A stretch of 64,000 nucleotides of DNA from assembly GCF_900115565.1 (NCBI RefSeq), contig NZ_FOWW01000002.1:297160-361159 (forward strand), read 5' to 3'. This DNA comes from Amycolatopsis arida (lineage in GTDB: Bacteria; Actinomycetota; Actinomycetes; Mycobacteriales; Pseudonocardiaceae). The notes beneath the pieces were generated by a model that did no database searches, was not told the origin of the DNA, and saw only the letters and a list, made by a program, of their open reading frames with translations. The translations under genes and the position numbers were made by a program. Positions 27,923 to 37,577 of this stretch are shown piece after piece. Positions within the stretch are counted from its first letter, which is position 1; every line of letters begins with the position of its first letter.

Positions 27923-28570
27923 TCAGCCCAGCCGGGCGGCCAGCGCGACGGGGTCGACGTCGGCCACGCCGTCCACCGCGTGCCACGGCGCCACCCACTG
28001 CCGCTGGGCCAGCTCGTCGTACACCTTGGCGCAGCGCACCTGCAGGTCGGTGTCGGACTCGAAGGCGTCCTTCCGGCGGTCGGTGTCGGCGACCGCGCGG
28101 CGGTCGGCCCTGGCGGCGGCGACCTCCGGCGGCACGCGGAGCAGGAGGTGGGCGTCGGGCACCGGGAGACCGAAGCGGTCCAGCTCCAACGCCCGCACCC
28201 AGGCCACGACCGGCCCGTCGGCGTCCTGGTGCAGCCGGGCGGCCTGGTAGGCGGCGTTGGAGGCCACGTACCGGTCGAGCAGCACCACGTCGTGCTCGCG
28301 CAGGCCGGCGCGGATCTCGTCGGCCGCGGCCCTGCGGTCCAGCGCGTAGAGCAGGCCCATGCCGTACACCGAGGCGGCGAGGTCGCCGTGCTCGCCGTGC
28401 AGCGCCTCCCGGACGAGGTCGGCGTAGACGCTGCGGCCGTAGCGCGGGAACGCCAGCCGAGTCACCCGCGCACCGCCGGCCTCCAGCGCCGCGGTCAACG
28501 CGGCGGCCAGGGTGTGCTTGCCGGCGCCGTCCAGGCCCTCGATCACCACCAGTCGCCCCACGCCGCCCAC
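27923..28570 (-). CDS. tmk: Thymidylate kinase
   Basis: 215 residues. The P-loop is IEGLDGAGKHTL (residues 9-20), with the His seen in place of Ser/Thr in mycobacterial TMK (GAGKRTL-like). FPRYGRSVYADLV binds dTMP, LLDRYVASNAAYQAARL holds the DR(Y/H) motif, and the lid follows. It phosphorylates dTMP to dTDP using ATP. The gene order tmk-mtrA-mtrB-lpqB with sahH upstream is the same as in M. tuberculosis (Rv3248c-Rv3244c). A GTG three codons later is a possible alternative start. Confidence 0.94.
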   Translation of the reverse strand: MGGVGRLVVIEGLDGAGKHTLAAALTAALEAGGARVTRLAFPRYGRSVYADLVREALHGEHGDLAASVYGMGLLYALDRRAAADEIRAGLREHDVVLLDRYVASNAAYQAARLHQDADGPVVAWVRALELDRFGLPVPDAHLLLRVPPEVAAARADRRAVADTDRRKDAFESDTDLQVRCAKVYDELAQRQWVAPWHAVDGVADVDPVALAARLG

Positions 28571-28681
28571 CCTACGGGGCGCTCGGCGGCGTGGCCTCGA
28601 TGGTCACGTACCCCGCTCCGGCGCCGGTCGGGGTCCCGCTGGCGAACGGTCGGAGGCCCCCTGGCGAACCCCGTCGCGGGA

Positions 28682-28860
28682 GCGAAACCCCCACCTCGTA
28701 ACCCACCGCACCCTGGGGGCCATCCCCGAGTCCAGTCTATCGCTGGGCAGGAGGCCGTGGAGGCGTTGCGGGAAGATGTGGACAACGTCGGGTGCTCGGG
28801 CGGCGCGAGCGGTCGAGTCGGGCCGGGTTTCACCCGGACGTGGAGGCGGGAGCCGCTGGC
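28682..28860 (+). repeat. ~180-base element, copy 2 (with DnaA-like box)
   Basis: This is the opposite-orientation partner of 23203-23389, and lies in the 314-base gap between tmk and sahH. TGTGGACAA at 28777-28785 (TTGTCCACA on the other strand) is again in the centre, but the palindromic surround is weaker (GAAGATGTGGACAACGTC). The two copies bracket tmk-mtrA-mtrB-lpqB. The rest of the gap shows no gene. Confidence 0.7.
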
Positions 28861-28884
28861 CCACCGACCGCCCGGTACCGCCGC

Positions 28885-30366
28885 TCAGTACCGGTAGTGC
28901 TCGGACTTGAAGGGGCCCTCCACGTCGACGTCGATGTACTCGGCCTGCTCCTTGGTCAGCTTGGTGAGCTCGCCGCCGAGGGCCTCGAGGTGGATGCGGG
29001 CCACCTTCTCGTCGAGCTTCTTCGGCAGCCGGTACACCTCCTTGTCGTACTCCTCGTGCTTGGTGAACAGCTCGATCTGGGCGATGACCTGGTTGGAGAA
29101 GCTGTTCGACATCACGAACGACGGGTGCCCGGTGGCGTTGCCGAGGTTCAGCAGGCGCCCCTCGGAGAGCACGATGATCGAGTGCCCGTCCGGGAACACC
29201 CATTCGTCGACCTGTGGCTTGATGGTGATCCGCCGGACTCCGGGGTACCGGGCGAGCCCGGCCATGTCGATCTCGTTGTCGAAGTGCCCGATGTTGCCGA
29301 CGATCGTCTGGTGCTTCATCCGGGCCATGTGGTCGACCATCACCACGTCCTTGTTCCCGGTCGTGGTGATCACGATGTCCGCCTCGGGCAGGGCCGACTC
29401 CAGCGTCTTGACCTGGTAGCCGTCCATCATCGCCTGCAGCGCGCAGATCGGGTCGATCTCGGCGATGATCACCCTGGCGCCCTGGCCGCGCAGCGACTCC
29501 GCCGCGCCCTTGCCCACGTCGCCGTAGCCGCACACCACCGCGCACTTGCCGCCGATCAGCACGTCGGTGCCCCGGTTGATGCCGTCGATCAGCGAGTGCC
29601 GGATGCCGTACCGGTTGTCGAACTTCGACTTGGTCACCGAGTCGTTGACGTTGATCGCCGGGAACAGCAGCTCACCGGCGGCGGCCAGCTGGTACAGCCG
29701 CAGCACGCCGGTGGTGGTCTCCTCGGTGACGCCACGGATGCCCGCACCGATCCGGGTCCACTTGCCGGCGTCGGCGGCCAGCGACTCGCGCAGCAGGCCG
29801 AGCACGACCTTCCACTCGTCGGGGTCGTCGTCGGCGGGGTCGGGCACCACGCCGGCCTTCTCGTACTGCGTGCCCTTGTGCACCAGCAGCGTCGCGTCGC
29901 CACCGTCGTCGAGGATCATGTTCGGGCCAGCAACGCCACCGTCGTCCCAGGTGAGCATCCGCTCGGTGCACCACCAGTACTCCTCCAGCGTCTCGCCCTT
30001 CCAGGCGAACACCGGGACACCCCGCGGTTTCTCCGGGGTGCCGTTCGGCCCGACCACCACGGCCGCCGCGGCGTGGTCCTGGGTGGAGAAGATGTTGCAC
30101 GAGCACCAGCGGACCTCGGCGCCGAGCGCCACCAGCGTCTCGATCAGCACCGCGGTCTGCACGGTCATGTGCAGCGAGCCCGAGATCCGTGCCCCACGCA
30201 GCGGATAGACCTCCGCGTACTCCCGGCGCAACGCCATCAACCCGGGCATCTCGTGCTCGGCCAGCCGGATCTCCTTCCGGCCGAACTCGGCCGCCTCCAG
30301 GTCGGCCACCGCGAACTCGACACCGTTGCGGGTCTCGTGGCGTTTGGCAACGCTTTCGGGGGTCAT
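28885..30366 (-). CDS. sahH: S-adenosylhomocysteine hydrolase
   Basis: 493 residues, the long bacterial form with the extra loop also seen in M. tuberculosis SahH. The substrate domain includes [16 protein letters not shown] and [19 protein letters not shown] binding is at [18 protein letters not shown] (about residue 270). The C-terminus ends KSEHYRY, with the Lys-Tyr that completes the neighbouring subunit's site. It splits SAH to adenosine and homocysteine, relieving methyltransferase inhibition. GGGAGG eight bases upstream supports the ATG. A TACTGT -10-like hexamer lies upstream; I see no SAM or SAH riboswitch. Confidence 0.97.
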   Translation of the reverse strand: MTPESVAKRHETRNGVEFAVADLEAAEFGRKEIRLAEHEMPGLMALRREYAEVYPLRGARISGSLHMTVQTAVLIETLVALGAEVRWCSCNIFSTQDHAAAAVVVGPNGTPEKPRGVPVFAWKGETLEEYWWCTERMLTWDDGGVAGPNMILDDGGDATLLVHKGTQYEKAGVVPDPADDDPDEWKVVLGLLRESLAADAGKWTRIGAGIRGVTEETTTGVLRLYQLAAAGELLFPAINVNDSVTKSKFDNRYGIRHSLIDGINRGTDVLIGGKCAVVCGYGDVGKGAAESLRGQGARVIIAEIDPICALQAMMDGYQVKTLESALPEADIVITTTGNKDVVMVDHMARMKHQTIVGNIGHFDNEIDMAGLARYPGVRRITIKPQVDEWVFPDGHSIIVLSEGRLLNLGNATGHPSFVMSNSFSNQVIAQIELFTKHEEYDKEVYRLPKKLDEKVARIHLEALGGELTKLTKEQAEYIDVDVEGPFKSEHYRY

Positions 30367-30485
30367 CAGGCATTTCCTCCCAGACTCGACGTCACCCAAA
30401 CAGTACCGTTGTCCGCTCGATCCCCGTTCGAGACAGTGAGCGCGCCGACACTGGTGGCCCACGGCAACCGAAAGGAGCGCCAGCG

Positions 30486-32885
30486 GTGCCGATCCCGGGA
30501 CCCGACACCCGCGTCGTGGAGTTGCGCGTCCCGGGCCTGGCCGGCACCAGCGGCGAGGCGCTGCTGGACTCGGCCGGCACCGTGGACGTCGCCGGTGACG
30601 GCGTCGGGCGGATCATCCGACCCGCCGACCGGCTGCGCCGCCCGGCGCCGGGACCGGTGCTGCAGGCCCTCGGCCGGGCCCTGCCCCGCACGCTGGAGGG
30701 CTACCTCTGGAGCGGGATGACCGGCGGGGTCGGCAAGGCCGCGTGGGCGCTGCTGTTCCCGTTCTCGCTGGCCAACGTGGCGTTCTGGATGCTGCCGCCG
30801 GTGCCCGCGCCGGCCACCCTCCGCGGCAGGACCGCCGCGGTGGTGGGCGAGGCGTGCCGGCTGCTGCTCCGGGTCGCCGGCCTGCTGCTGACGATGCTGC
30901 TGGTCAGCCAGCTCGCGGTGGTGAGCCTGGACCTGCTGGCCGGCCAGTGCCTCGCCAGGACGTCCGGCTGCCTCGACGTCGCGCCGCCGCAGCTGCGGGA
31001 GCTGGAGCCGGTGCGCACCGCGGTCGGGGTGCTGCCACTGCTGGCGCTGGTGCTCGTGCTGCACCGGGCCTCGGGCACCAGGTGGGCGGTGACGGTCGAC
31101 GAGGGCGCCCCGCGGCCCGGGCCCGCGCTTCCGGGCGACGAGCTGCGCGCCGCGCGGGGCATCCCGCTGCTGCGCTGCGTGCACACCGTCGCCGCGCTGG
31201 GCACCCTCGCGCTGATGCTGCTCGGCGGGCCGGCGCACCCACCGGCCGCGATGGTCGGCAGGGTCGCCTGGGCCGTCGCGCTGGTCCTGGTCGGGCTGTC
31301 GGTGCTGGCCGCGGCCGTCTGCCTGGAGCGACTGTTCGGCCGGGTGGCCCGCGCGCTGCTGCTCGCCGTGGCGGTGGCGCTCGTGCTGGTCGCGGCCGTG
31401 CTCGCCACCCCGCTGCCGACCGCGTTGCCGGGCACCGACGGCACCGTGGAGGGCGTCGGCGCCGCGCTGGTTCTGGTGTGCGTGCTGTTCGCCGTGCTGC
31501 TGGTGCCCGCGGCGCTGCTGGCCCGGCCGGCGTGGCGGTCCCTGCCGCACCGACTGCGGCCGTGGGCCGGCGGATGGCTCGCCGCCCCCGTGCTGCTCCT
31601 GGCCGCGCTGCTCGGTGGCGGGTTCGGCGCCGGGCTCGCGGTGGCGTTGCGGCACCTGGTCGGCGGGCCGGACATCCGGCTACCACAGAGCTACGCGCTG
31701 ATCATGGTGCTCTGGGGCGCGGGGCTGGTGCTGGCCGTGGTGCTCGGCGCGATCGGGTTCGCCGTCGCCGTGCCGCTGCGCCGGCGCCGCCGCGGCATCC
31801 CCGAGGTGGTGCGGATGCTGCAGACCGGCGAGCGGGAGCGGCGGGAGGCGGCCACCGCGTGGGCACGGGCGAGCTGGGAGCGCAAGTACCTGCACCGCGT
31901 CGTGCTCGCCGTGGCGCTGGCGATGGCCGCCGGCGCGGGGGTGCTGCTGCTGGTGCGGCTCGGGGTCGGCACGGTGCCGTCCTGGCTGGACCCGCTGTAC
32001 GGGGTGGGGGTCGCGGCGCTCGGCGGTCTCGCCGCGGGGCTGCTGCGCGTGGTGTACACCGCGGCGACCAGCCCTGAGCGCGACCGGCACCTGGGCGCCT
32101 TCGCCGACCTGGTGTCGTTCTGGCCGCGCGCCGCGCACCCGGTGGTGCCGCCGTCGTACGCGCTGAAGGTGATGCCGGAGCTGGCCGCGCGGGCCCGCGA
32201 GCACCTCGCCGACCCGCACACCCGGGTGGTGCTCGCCGGGTACCACATCGGCGGCCTGCTCGCGGTGATCGCGGCCGGCCGGCTGGTGGCCGACCTCCCG
32301 CCGGCGGACCGGGAGCGGGTCGGGGTGGTCACCGCGGGCGCACCGCTGCAGTGGGGCTACCAGCGGGCGTTCCCCGCGGTGCTGCCGCCCGAGACGCTGG
32401 CCGCGGTGTACGGCTCGCTCGCCGGCCGTTGGCGCGGGCTGTGCCGGGGTACCGACACGTTCGGCGGCGGGGCGACCACCTGGCGGCACCAGGTGGTCGC
32501 CGGCCGGCTGCTCGGCATCGGGTACCTGCCGGACGGGCACGTCGGCCCGCTGGCCCCGGCCTCCCGGTCGCCGACCGGCGCGCTGGTGCTCGGCGGCGAC
32601 CACTGGCTGCCCGACCCGATGCGCGGGCCGGTGGTCGGCCGGCGCTGGGTGGCCGGGGTGCGCGAGAACGCGGACTACGTGGTCGACCCGGAGTGGGACC
32701 GCGCGGTGGCGATGGCCGCCGGGCTGGAGCAACCCGGCCGGGTGCCCCGCCCGGTGGCGGAGCAGGTCCCCCTGTTCGGCGACATCTGCCTGGGAGACCC
32801 GCCCCGCCAGGAAGGCGACTCGTCAGGCCTGGCCGCGGCGGAGGCGCAGCAGGACGAGAACGGTGGCGCCGCCCAGCACCAGTAG
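30486..32885 (+). CDS. Polytopic membrane protein with hydrolase-like C-terminus
   Basis: About 799 residues. Roughly ten membrane spans fill residues 75-530 (for example [22 protein letters not shown]). The cytoplasmic or periplasmic C-terminal 250 residues look like an alpha/beta hydrolase: [22 protein letters not shown] has the nucleophile-elbow shape, but the serine position of GHSxG is occupied differently (G-Y-H-I-G). A late GGDHWLPDP resembles the histidine loop. I do not recognise a named family. The GTG is supported by AAAGGAG. The last 63 bases overlap the convergent LAxTG gene. Confidence 0.7.
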   Translation: MPIPGPDTRVVELRVPGLAGTSGEALLDSAGTVDVAGDGVGRIIRPADRLRRPAPGPVLQALGRALPRTLEGYLWSGMTGGVGKAAWALLFPFSLANVAFWMLPPVPAPATLRGRTAAVVGEACRLLLRVAGLLLTMLLVSQLAVVSLDLLAGQCLARTSGCLDVAPPQLRELEPVRTAVGVLPLLALVLVLHRASGTRWAVTVDEGAPRPGPALPGDELRAARGIPLLRCVHTVAALGTLALMLLGGPAHPPAAMVGRVAWAVALVLVGLSVLAAAVCLERLFGRVARALLLAVAVALVLVAAVLATPLPTALPGTDGTVEGVGAALVLVCVLFAVLLVPAALLARPAWRSLPHRLRPWAGGWLAAPVLLLAALLGGGFGAGLAVALRHLVGGPDIRLPQSYALIMVLWGAGLVLAVVLGAIGFAVAVPLRRRRRGIPEVVRMLQTGERERREAATAWARASWERKYLHRVVLAVALAMAAGAGVLLLVRLGVGTVPSWLDPLYGVGVAALGGLAAGLLRVVYTAATSPERDRHLGAFADLVSFWPRAAHPVVPPSYALKVMPELAARAREHLADPHTRVVLAGYHIGGLLAVIAAGRLVADLPPADRERVGVVTAGAPLQWGYQRAFPAVLPPETLAAVYGSLAGRWRGLCRGTDTFGGGATTWRHQVVAGRLLGIGYLPDGHVGPLAPASRSPTGALVLGGDHWLPDPMRGPVVGRRWVAGVRENADYVVDPEWDRAVAMAAGLEQPGRVPRPVAEQVPLFGDICLGDPPRQEGDSSGLAAAEAQQDENGGAAQHQ

Positions 32886-33539
32886 GGCGCCGACCCAGAT
32901 CAGCCAGCCGCTGTCGAAGCCGGTGGAGGCCAGGTTGTCGGTGTCCTCCACGGCGACGGCCGCCGGGGTGGTCGTCGTGGTGGCGCCGGCCGGCGGCGTG
33001 GACGTGGTCGTGCTCGACGATGGGGCGCTGCTCGAGGTCTCCCCCGGCGTCGACGGCTCGGTCGGCGGGGTGGCCGTCGCGCTGGTCGGCGGCGTGGTGC
33101 TGGTGTCCGGTGTGGTGGTGGCGCAGACGAACCAGTGGCTGATCGCCGGGATCTTGCCACCCTTGTTCAGCGGAGCCCGCAGCTCCGTCCACGGCGGAGT
33201 CTCCGGCAGGCCGCGCTCACCCGGCTCGTACACGTTGTAGGCGTCGCCGCCCTTCACCACGATGCCGGTGACGGTGACGCCGTCGGGCACGGCGGTGATG
33301 TCGAGGAAACGGTTCTCCTCACCGTGGAGGGTGGACTCCGGCAGCTCCACCGGCTGCCCGGCGAGCCCGGCGCGCTCGCACGCGTCCTTCTGGCCGCCGT
33401 CGACGTTGCCCTCGTGCCGGGTCGCGCGGTCGTCCTCGGTGAACGTCGCGTGCGCCGTTCCCGCGGTGGGAAGCAGGACCGCGAGGGCGAGCGGCAGGGC
33501 GGCGAGGACGGTCCGCGCGGATCTCCGGGCAAGGCTCAT
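32823..33539 (-). CDS. LAxTG cell-wall-anchored surface protein
   Basis: 238 residues. A signal peptide (RRSARTVLAALPLALAVLLPTAGTAHA) is followed by a folded part with FLDITAVPDGVTVTGIVVKGGDAYNVYE. A Thr/Pro/Ser-rich stalk of about 65 residues follows. At the C-terminus the sorting signal LASTG precedes one membrane span and RLRRGQA. LAxTG is the motif of class E sortases of high-GC Gram-positives. The folded part resembles small secreted actinobacterial domains of unknown role. No sortase gene is nearby. Its 3' end overlaps the opposing membrane gene by 63 bases. Confidence 0.82.
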   Translation of the reverse strand: MSLARRSARTVLAALPLALAVLLPTAGTAHATFTEDDRATRHEGNVDGGQKDACERAGLAGQPVELPESTLHGEENRFLDITAVPDGVTVTGIVVKGGDAYNVYEPGERGLPETPPWTELRAPLNKGGKIPAISHWFVCATTTPDTSTTPPTSATATPPTEPSTPGETSSSAPSSSTTTSTPPAGATTTTTPAAVAVEDTDNLASTGFDSGWLIWVGALLVLGGATVLVLLRLRRGQA

Positions 33540-33614
33540 GGGGACACTCCTGGATGGAACGTGGGTTTCGGGGGATGCCGAGGCCCGTGGCGTACCGGCC
33601 GTGGAGCGAACCAC

Positions 33615-33690
33615 AACGGACAGTGCCACCAGCGGGCGAACGGGCGCCTGGAACCTACCCCATCAGGGGGAGCTGGTGACACTGTCCGTT
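33615..33690. promoter_or_regulatory. 19-base inverted repeat upstream of the LAxTG gene
   Basis: Arms at 33615-33633 (AACGGACAGTGCCACCAGC) and 33672-33690 match at 18 of 19 bases and are separated by 38 bases. The element lies in the promoter region of the surface-protein gene and after the permease terminator. An operator or a long RNA hairpin are both possible. Confidence 0.45.
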
Positions 33691-33719
33691 GATCAGTAAC
33701 AGATTCGAGGCCCGGCGGT

Positions 33720-33755
33720 GACCCGGTCGAGCCCGGGGGCCGGCTCGACCGGGTC
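33720..33755 (-). terminator. Terminator after the APC permease
   Basis: A perfect 14-base-pair stem (GACCCGGTCGAGCC) with an eight-base loop, 12 bases past the permease stop. Confidence 0.8.
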
Positions 33756-33767
33756 CACTCCGGAGGG

Positions 33768-35327
33768 TCAGTTCAGCCGGTCCGGCGTCTCCTTCGAATC
33801 GCCCTCGACCACCGGCGGCGCTGTCTCGGTGACGCCGTCCCGCTGGCGCTTCCCGAGCAGCGCGTGCCGCCGGCCGTAGGCGAAGTAGAGGATCACGCCG
33901 AGCGCCATCCAAGCCAGGAACCGCAGCCAGGTGAGCACGGTCAGGTTGATCATCAGCCAGGCGCACGCGGCGATCGCCAGGATCGGCACGAGCGGCACCA
34001 GCGGCACCCGGAACCCGCGCCGCAGGTCCGGCCGCTTCCGGCGGAGCATCAGCACGCCGGCGGAGACCAGGATGAACGCGAACAGGGTGCCGACGTTCAC
34101 CATCTCCTCGAGCCTGCCGGCGTCGAAGAAGGTGGCCGCGACGGCGACGACGACGGCGACCAGGACGTTGACCCGCACGGGAGTGCCGTGCTTGCCGGTC
34201 TTCGCCAGCGGGCGGGGCAGCAGCCCGTCCCGGGACATCGCGAAGAGCACCCGCTGCTGGCCGAGCAGCAGCACCATGACCACGGTGGTCAGCCCGGCCA
34301 GCGCACCGATCGAGATGACGTTGGCCGCCCAGTCCACCCCGTGGAAGGAGAACGCGGTGGCCAACGTCTTGCGGCCCTCCGGCTCGGCGTCGGTGGCCAG
34401 TTGCTGGTACGGGACCATGCCGGCGACCACCAGCGCGGTCGCGACGTAGAGCACGGTGACGATGGCCAGCGAGCCGAGGATCCCGCGGGGCACGTTGCGC
34501 TGCGGGTTGCGGGTCTCCTCGGCGGTGGTGGCGACGATGTCGAAGCCGATGAACGCGAAGAACACGATCGAGGCGCCGGCCAGCAGGCCGAAGCCGCCGT
34601 ACACGCTGCCCTCGCTGCCGAAGATCGCCGACAGCAGCGACTGCTCCAGCCCGCCACCGGCCTCGGCGCCCTCCGCGGCCGGCGGGACGAACGGCGTGTA
34701 GTTGTCCGGGTTGATGTAGGCGATGCCCAACACGATCACGAGCAACACGATGACCACCTTGATCGCGGTGATCACCAGGCTGAACCGCGAGGACAGCTTG
34801 GTGCCCATGGTGAGGATCGTGGCCAGCACGACCACCAGCAGCAGCGAGCCCCAGTCCACGGTGACGCCGAGGATCTCCGCGCTGGTGGCGATGTCCTCGC
34901 CGAACACGTACCGCAGCACGGTCTGCAGGTAGACCGACCATCCCTTGGCGACGGCCGCGGCGGCGACGGAGAACTCGAGGATCAGGTCCCAGCCGATGAT
35001 CCAGGCGAGGAACTCGCCGAACGTGGCGTAGGAGTAGGTGTAGGCGCTACCGGCCACCGGCACCGTCGAGGCGAACTCCGCGTAGCACAGCGCGGCCAGC
35101 GCGCACGCGACGCCGGCGAAGACGAACGCCAGCGCGACGGACGGCCCGGACAGGTCGCCGGCGACCCGCGCGGTGAGGGTGAAGATCCCCGCACCGATCA
35201 TGACGGCGACACCGAAGACGGCCAGGTCCCACGCGCTCAGGTTCCTGCGTAGCTTGGTGTCCGGCTCGTCGGTGTCCGCTATGGACTGTTCGACCGATTT
35301 CGTGCGCCACAAACCCGTTCCGGGCAA
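33768..35327 (-). CDS. APC-family cationic amino-acid permease
   Basis: 519 residues with about twelve membrane spans after a charged N-terminal tail. The first span has the unwound substrate motif VMIGAGIFTLTARVAGDLSGPS, and the consensus IGFDIVATTAEETRNPQRNVP lies near residue 235. Both are typical of the CAT/YfnA branch. It probably moves basic or neutral amino acids by proton coupling. M. tuberculosis has a similar transporter, Rv3253c, in this neighbourhood, also near manA. It is preceded by about 85 bases without a gene. Confidence 0.88.
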   Translation of the reverse strand: MPGTGLWRTKSVEQSIADTDEPDTKLRRNLSAWDLAVFGVAVMIGAGIFTLTARVAGDLSGPSVALAFVFAGVACALAALCYAEFASTVPVAGSAYTYSYATFGEFLAWIIGWDLILEFSVAAAAVAKGWSVYLQTVLRYVFGEDIATSAEILGVTVDWGSLLLVVVLATILTMGTKLSSRFSLVITAIKVVIVLLVIVLGIAYINPDNYTPFVPPAAEGAEAGGGLEQSLLSAIFGSEGSVYGGFGLLAGASIVFFAFIGFDIVATTAEETRNPQRNVPRGILGSLAIVTVLYVATALVVAGMVPYQQLATDAEPEGRKTLATAFSFHGVDWAANVISIGALAGLTTVVMVLLLGQQRVLFAMSRDGLLPRPLAKTGKHGTPVRVNVLVAVVVAVAATFFDAGRLEEMVNVGTLFAFILVSAGVLMLRRKRPDLRRGFRVPLVPLVPILAIAACAWLMINLTVLTWLRFLAWMALGVILYFAYGRRHALLGKRQRDGVTETAPPVVEGDSKETPDRLN

Positions 35328-35412
35328 CGTCGACCTCCTCGGGTGACCTGGATCTCAGGGCCGCCGGCCACCCTAGCGGTAGTCACGACGGAAGCCCACC
35401 CGGCCGGGTGAA

Positions 35413-36339
35413 TCATTCCCGGGCCAGTGATTCCCGGTAGAGGTCGGGCTCCAGGTACATCAGCCGCGCGGCCGGCACCTTCGCCCGCACCCGGCTCTCG
35501 GCGGCGTCGATGGCGCGGGCGATCTCCGCGGTGGCCAGCCCGGGGGCCAGCTCGAGCTTGGCGGCCACCAGCAGCTCGTCGGGGCCGATGTACTGGGTGC
35601 GAATGTGAATGACCCTGCGCACGTCGTCCTTGGCGGCGAGCTCGTCGACGATGGTGCGCAGCTCCTGCTCGCCGGAGCCCTCGCCGATCAGCAGGCTCTT
35701 CATCTCGATGATCAGCACGATGGCGATGACCCCGAGCAGCACGCCGATCATGACCGTGCCCACGCCGTCCCAGATCGGGTCGCCGGTGAGCACCGCCAGG
35801 CCGACGCCGATCAGCGCGAACACCAGGCCGAACAGCGCGCCGGCGTCCTCCAGCAGCACGACCGGCAGCTCGGGCGACTTGGACTGGCGGACGAAGCCCC
35901 ACCAGGTGGCGTCACCCTTGACCAGCCGGGATTCCCGGATGGCGGTGCGGAAGCTGAACGTCTCCAGGACGATCGCGACCACCAGGATGATCACCGCGAC
36001 GATCGGGGTGGTGAGTGACTCCGGGTGCTGGATCTTGTGGATGCCCTCGTAGAGCGCGAACACCGAGCCGAGGGTGAACAGCAGCAACGCGACGACGAAC
36101 GCGTAGAAGTAGCGGTCGCGCCCGTAGCCGAAGGGGTGCTCGCGGGTGGCCTCGCGCTTGGCGGTCTTCTGGCCGAGCAGGAGCAGGCCCTGGTTGGACG
36201 TGTCGGCGACCGAGTGCACCGACTCGGCCAGCATCGACGACGACCCGGTGATCAGGAAGCCGACGAACTTGGCCACCGCGATCCCCGCGTTGGCCAGCAG
36301 GGCCGCCATGATCGCCTTGGTTCCACCACTCGCCGCCAC
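35413..36339 (-). CDS. Cation diffusion facilitator (metal efflux)
   Basis: About 308 residues. The six-span CDF core begins GGTKAIMAALLANAGIAVAKF. Span 2 has the metal-site motif SMLAESVHSVADTSNQ (about residues 38-53), with the His and Asp that usually bind zinc. The C-terminal cytoplasmic domain ends KVPAARLMYLEPDLYRE. The family exports zinc, iron or cobalt in exchange for protons; the metal is not evident. The GTG at 36339 has GGGGGA upstream; a GTG at 36351 is the alternative. No metal-responsive operator was recognised. Confidence 0.87.
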   Translation of the reverse strand: MAASGGTKAIMAALLANAGIAVAKFVGFLITGSSSMLAESVHSVADTSNQGLLLLGQKTAKREATREHPFGYGRDRYFYAFVVALLLFTLGSVFALYEGIHKIQHPESLTTPIVAVIILVVAIVLETFSFRTAIRESRLVKGDATWWGFVRQSKSPELPVVLLEDAGALFGLVFALIGVGLAVLTGDPIWDGVGTVMIGVLLGVIAIVLIIEMKSLLIGEGSGEQELRTIVDELAAKDDVRRVIHIRTQYIGPDELLVAAKLELAPGLATAEIARAIDAAESRVRAKVPAARLMYLEPDLYRESLARE

Positions 36340-36438
36340 GCCGTCCCCCACCTGAAGTTCGGGCGCCCGTGCCGCCGAGCGCCGGTTTGCCGCAATGGTC
36401 GCGTGCAGCTTAGAGGTCTCCACCTCAGCGCCATCAAG

Positions 36439-36492
36439 GCCATCAAGGCCACCATCATCGCACTCGACGCCAGCAAGGTGGCCTTCATGGCG
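36439..36492. repeat. 54-base palindromic element, copy A (diverged)
   Basis: It has the same length and order as 52249-52302 with about a dozen mismatches: GCCATCAAGGCCACC, a 15-base middle, and AAGGTGGCCTTCATGGCG. It lies in the 215-base gap upstream of the cation-efflux gene. Confidence 0.6.
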
Positions 36493-36553
36493 TTCCCGCC
36501 ACCCAGGCCCCTTGATGCGCGCACCGGCGGCACGCGGGCCGGAGCCGGGCGGG

Positions 36554-37450
36554 TCAGGAGCGGCGGCGGGGCCGTCGGCCGCGGCTCGGGTTGCCACCGC
36601 GGCTGGAGCGGCGCCGGGTGCCGGGCGGAGCGGGCGTGGCCGGGGACGCCGGCCCGGTCCAGTGCTCGGGGCGGGTCAGCGCGGCGGGGATCGTGGTGGC
36701 CGCGTCACCGCGGGCGGCGGCGAGCTGCGGCTGGGTGAGGAACAGCGCGCCGGCCAGCCGCGTGCCCCGCAGGTCGGCCGCCCGCAGGTCCGCGCCGAGG
36801 AGGTCGGCCCCGCGCAGGTCCGCGCCGCGCAGGTCGGCACCGAGCAGATAGGCGCCCCGCAACCCGGCGTCCCGCAGGTCCGCGCCCCGCAGCCGGGCGC
36901 CCACCAGGTCGGCGCCGGTGTGGTCGGGACCGCCGGCGGAGCGCACGGCGGCGCTCACCCTGGCCAGCAGCGGGCCCACCTGTCGCCGACGCGCGGCCGG
37001 GTCGACCTCGGCCAGCTCGGCGGGCGACGCCGCGACCAGCCGCTCGGTCTCCGCGCGAACGGCTCGCAGCTCGTCGGCCAACGCGCCGTCCCCGACCAGG
37101 TCCAACGCCTCGTCCAGGTACCAGAGCAGCTCGTGCAGCTGCCGCTGCACGCCGAACACCCGGAACATCTCCCCGGCCACCGCGGGGTCGTCCCGCCAGC
37201 TCCGGCCGCCGAAGGTCACCTGGGTGACGTGCTGCCCCGCCCCGAAGCAGTCGAACACCGCGCAGCCGGGGAAGCCACGCTCGCGCAGGCCGTCGTGCAC
37301 GCCGCAGCGGAAGTCGGCGAGCAGGTTCGGGCACGGCCGCCCGGCCGGCTTGTCGATCGCGAAGTCGGCCGACGCCGCGAACGTCGGCGCCACGCAGCAC
37401 AGCGCGGCGCAGCGGGCACAGTCCGCCCGCAACCGGGACCGCTCGGGCAC
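36554..37450 (-). CDS. Pentapeptide-repeat protein with Cys-rich head
   Basis: 298 residues. The N-terminus is cysteine-rich (CARCAALCC, residues 11-19, then C40, C49, C63 and C68 by my count), which suggests a metal site. A helical part follows to about 160. Then about eleven pentapeptide repeats ([19 protein letters not shown]) form a quadrilateral beta-helix at residues 178-235. The C-terminus is basic and disordered. Pure pentapeptide proteins such as MfpA mimic DNA and bind gyrase, but this repeat block is short, so I make no functional claim. It overlaps nothing and follows manA. Confidence 0.8.
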   Translation of the reverse strand: MPERSRLRADCARCAALCCVAPTFAASADFAIDKPAGRPCPNLLADFRCGVHDGLRERGFPGCAVFDCFGAGQHVTQVTFGGRSWRDDPAVAGEMFRVFGVQRQLHELLWYLDEALDLVGDGALADELRAVRAETERLVAASPAELAEVDPAARRRQVGPLLARVSAAVRSAGGPDHTGADLVGARLRGADLRDAGLRGAYLLGADLRGADLRGADLLGADLRAADLRGTRLAGALFLTQPQLAAARGDAATTIPAALTRPEHWTGPASPATPAPPGTRRRSSRGGNPSRGRRPRRRS

Positions 37451-37473
37451 GACCGCTACCGGCTCACTGTGTC

Positions 37474-37577
37474 GAATCGTTCGCTCGCACGCTCGCTCAC
37501 ACCCCCTCCTCGCTGACGCTCGTCAGCGGCGTTCGCCGGGCTGCTGCGTTGAATCGTTCGCTCGCACGCTCGCTCAC
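37474..37577. repeat. 27-base direct repeat spanning the manA end
   Basis: Identical 27-base copies at 37474-37500 and 37551-37577 both begin GAATCGTTCGCTCGCACG. The manA stop codon (37497-37499) lies in the first copy; the second lies inside manA and encodes VSERASERF. The repeat has evidently lengthened the C-terminus of ManA. Confidence 0.8.

Noticed and set aside
23203-28860. Chromosomal replication origin suggested by the DnaA-like boxes
   Set aside because: Only one box per element, no AT-rich unwinding region and no dnaA or dnaN nearby. They are noted as elements, not as an origin.
30367-30485. SAM or SAH riboswitch before sahH
   Set aside because: The gap to the divergent gene is only about 119 bases and shows no conserved riboswitch core; only a -10-like hexamer and a short dyad were found.
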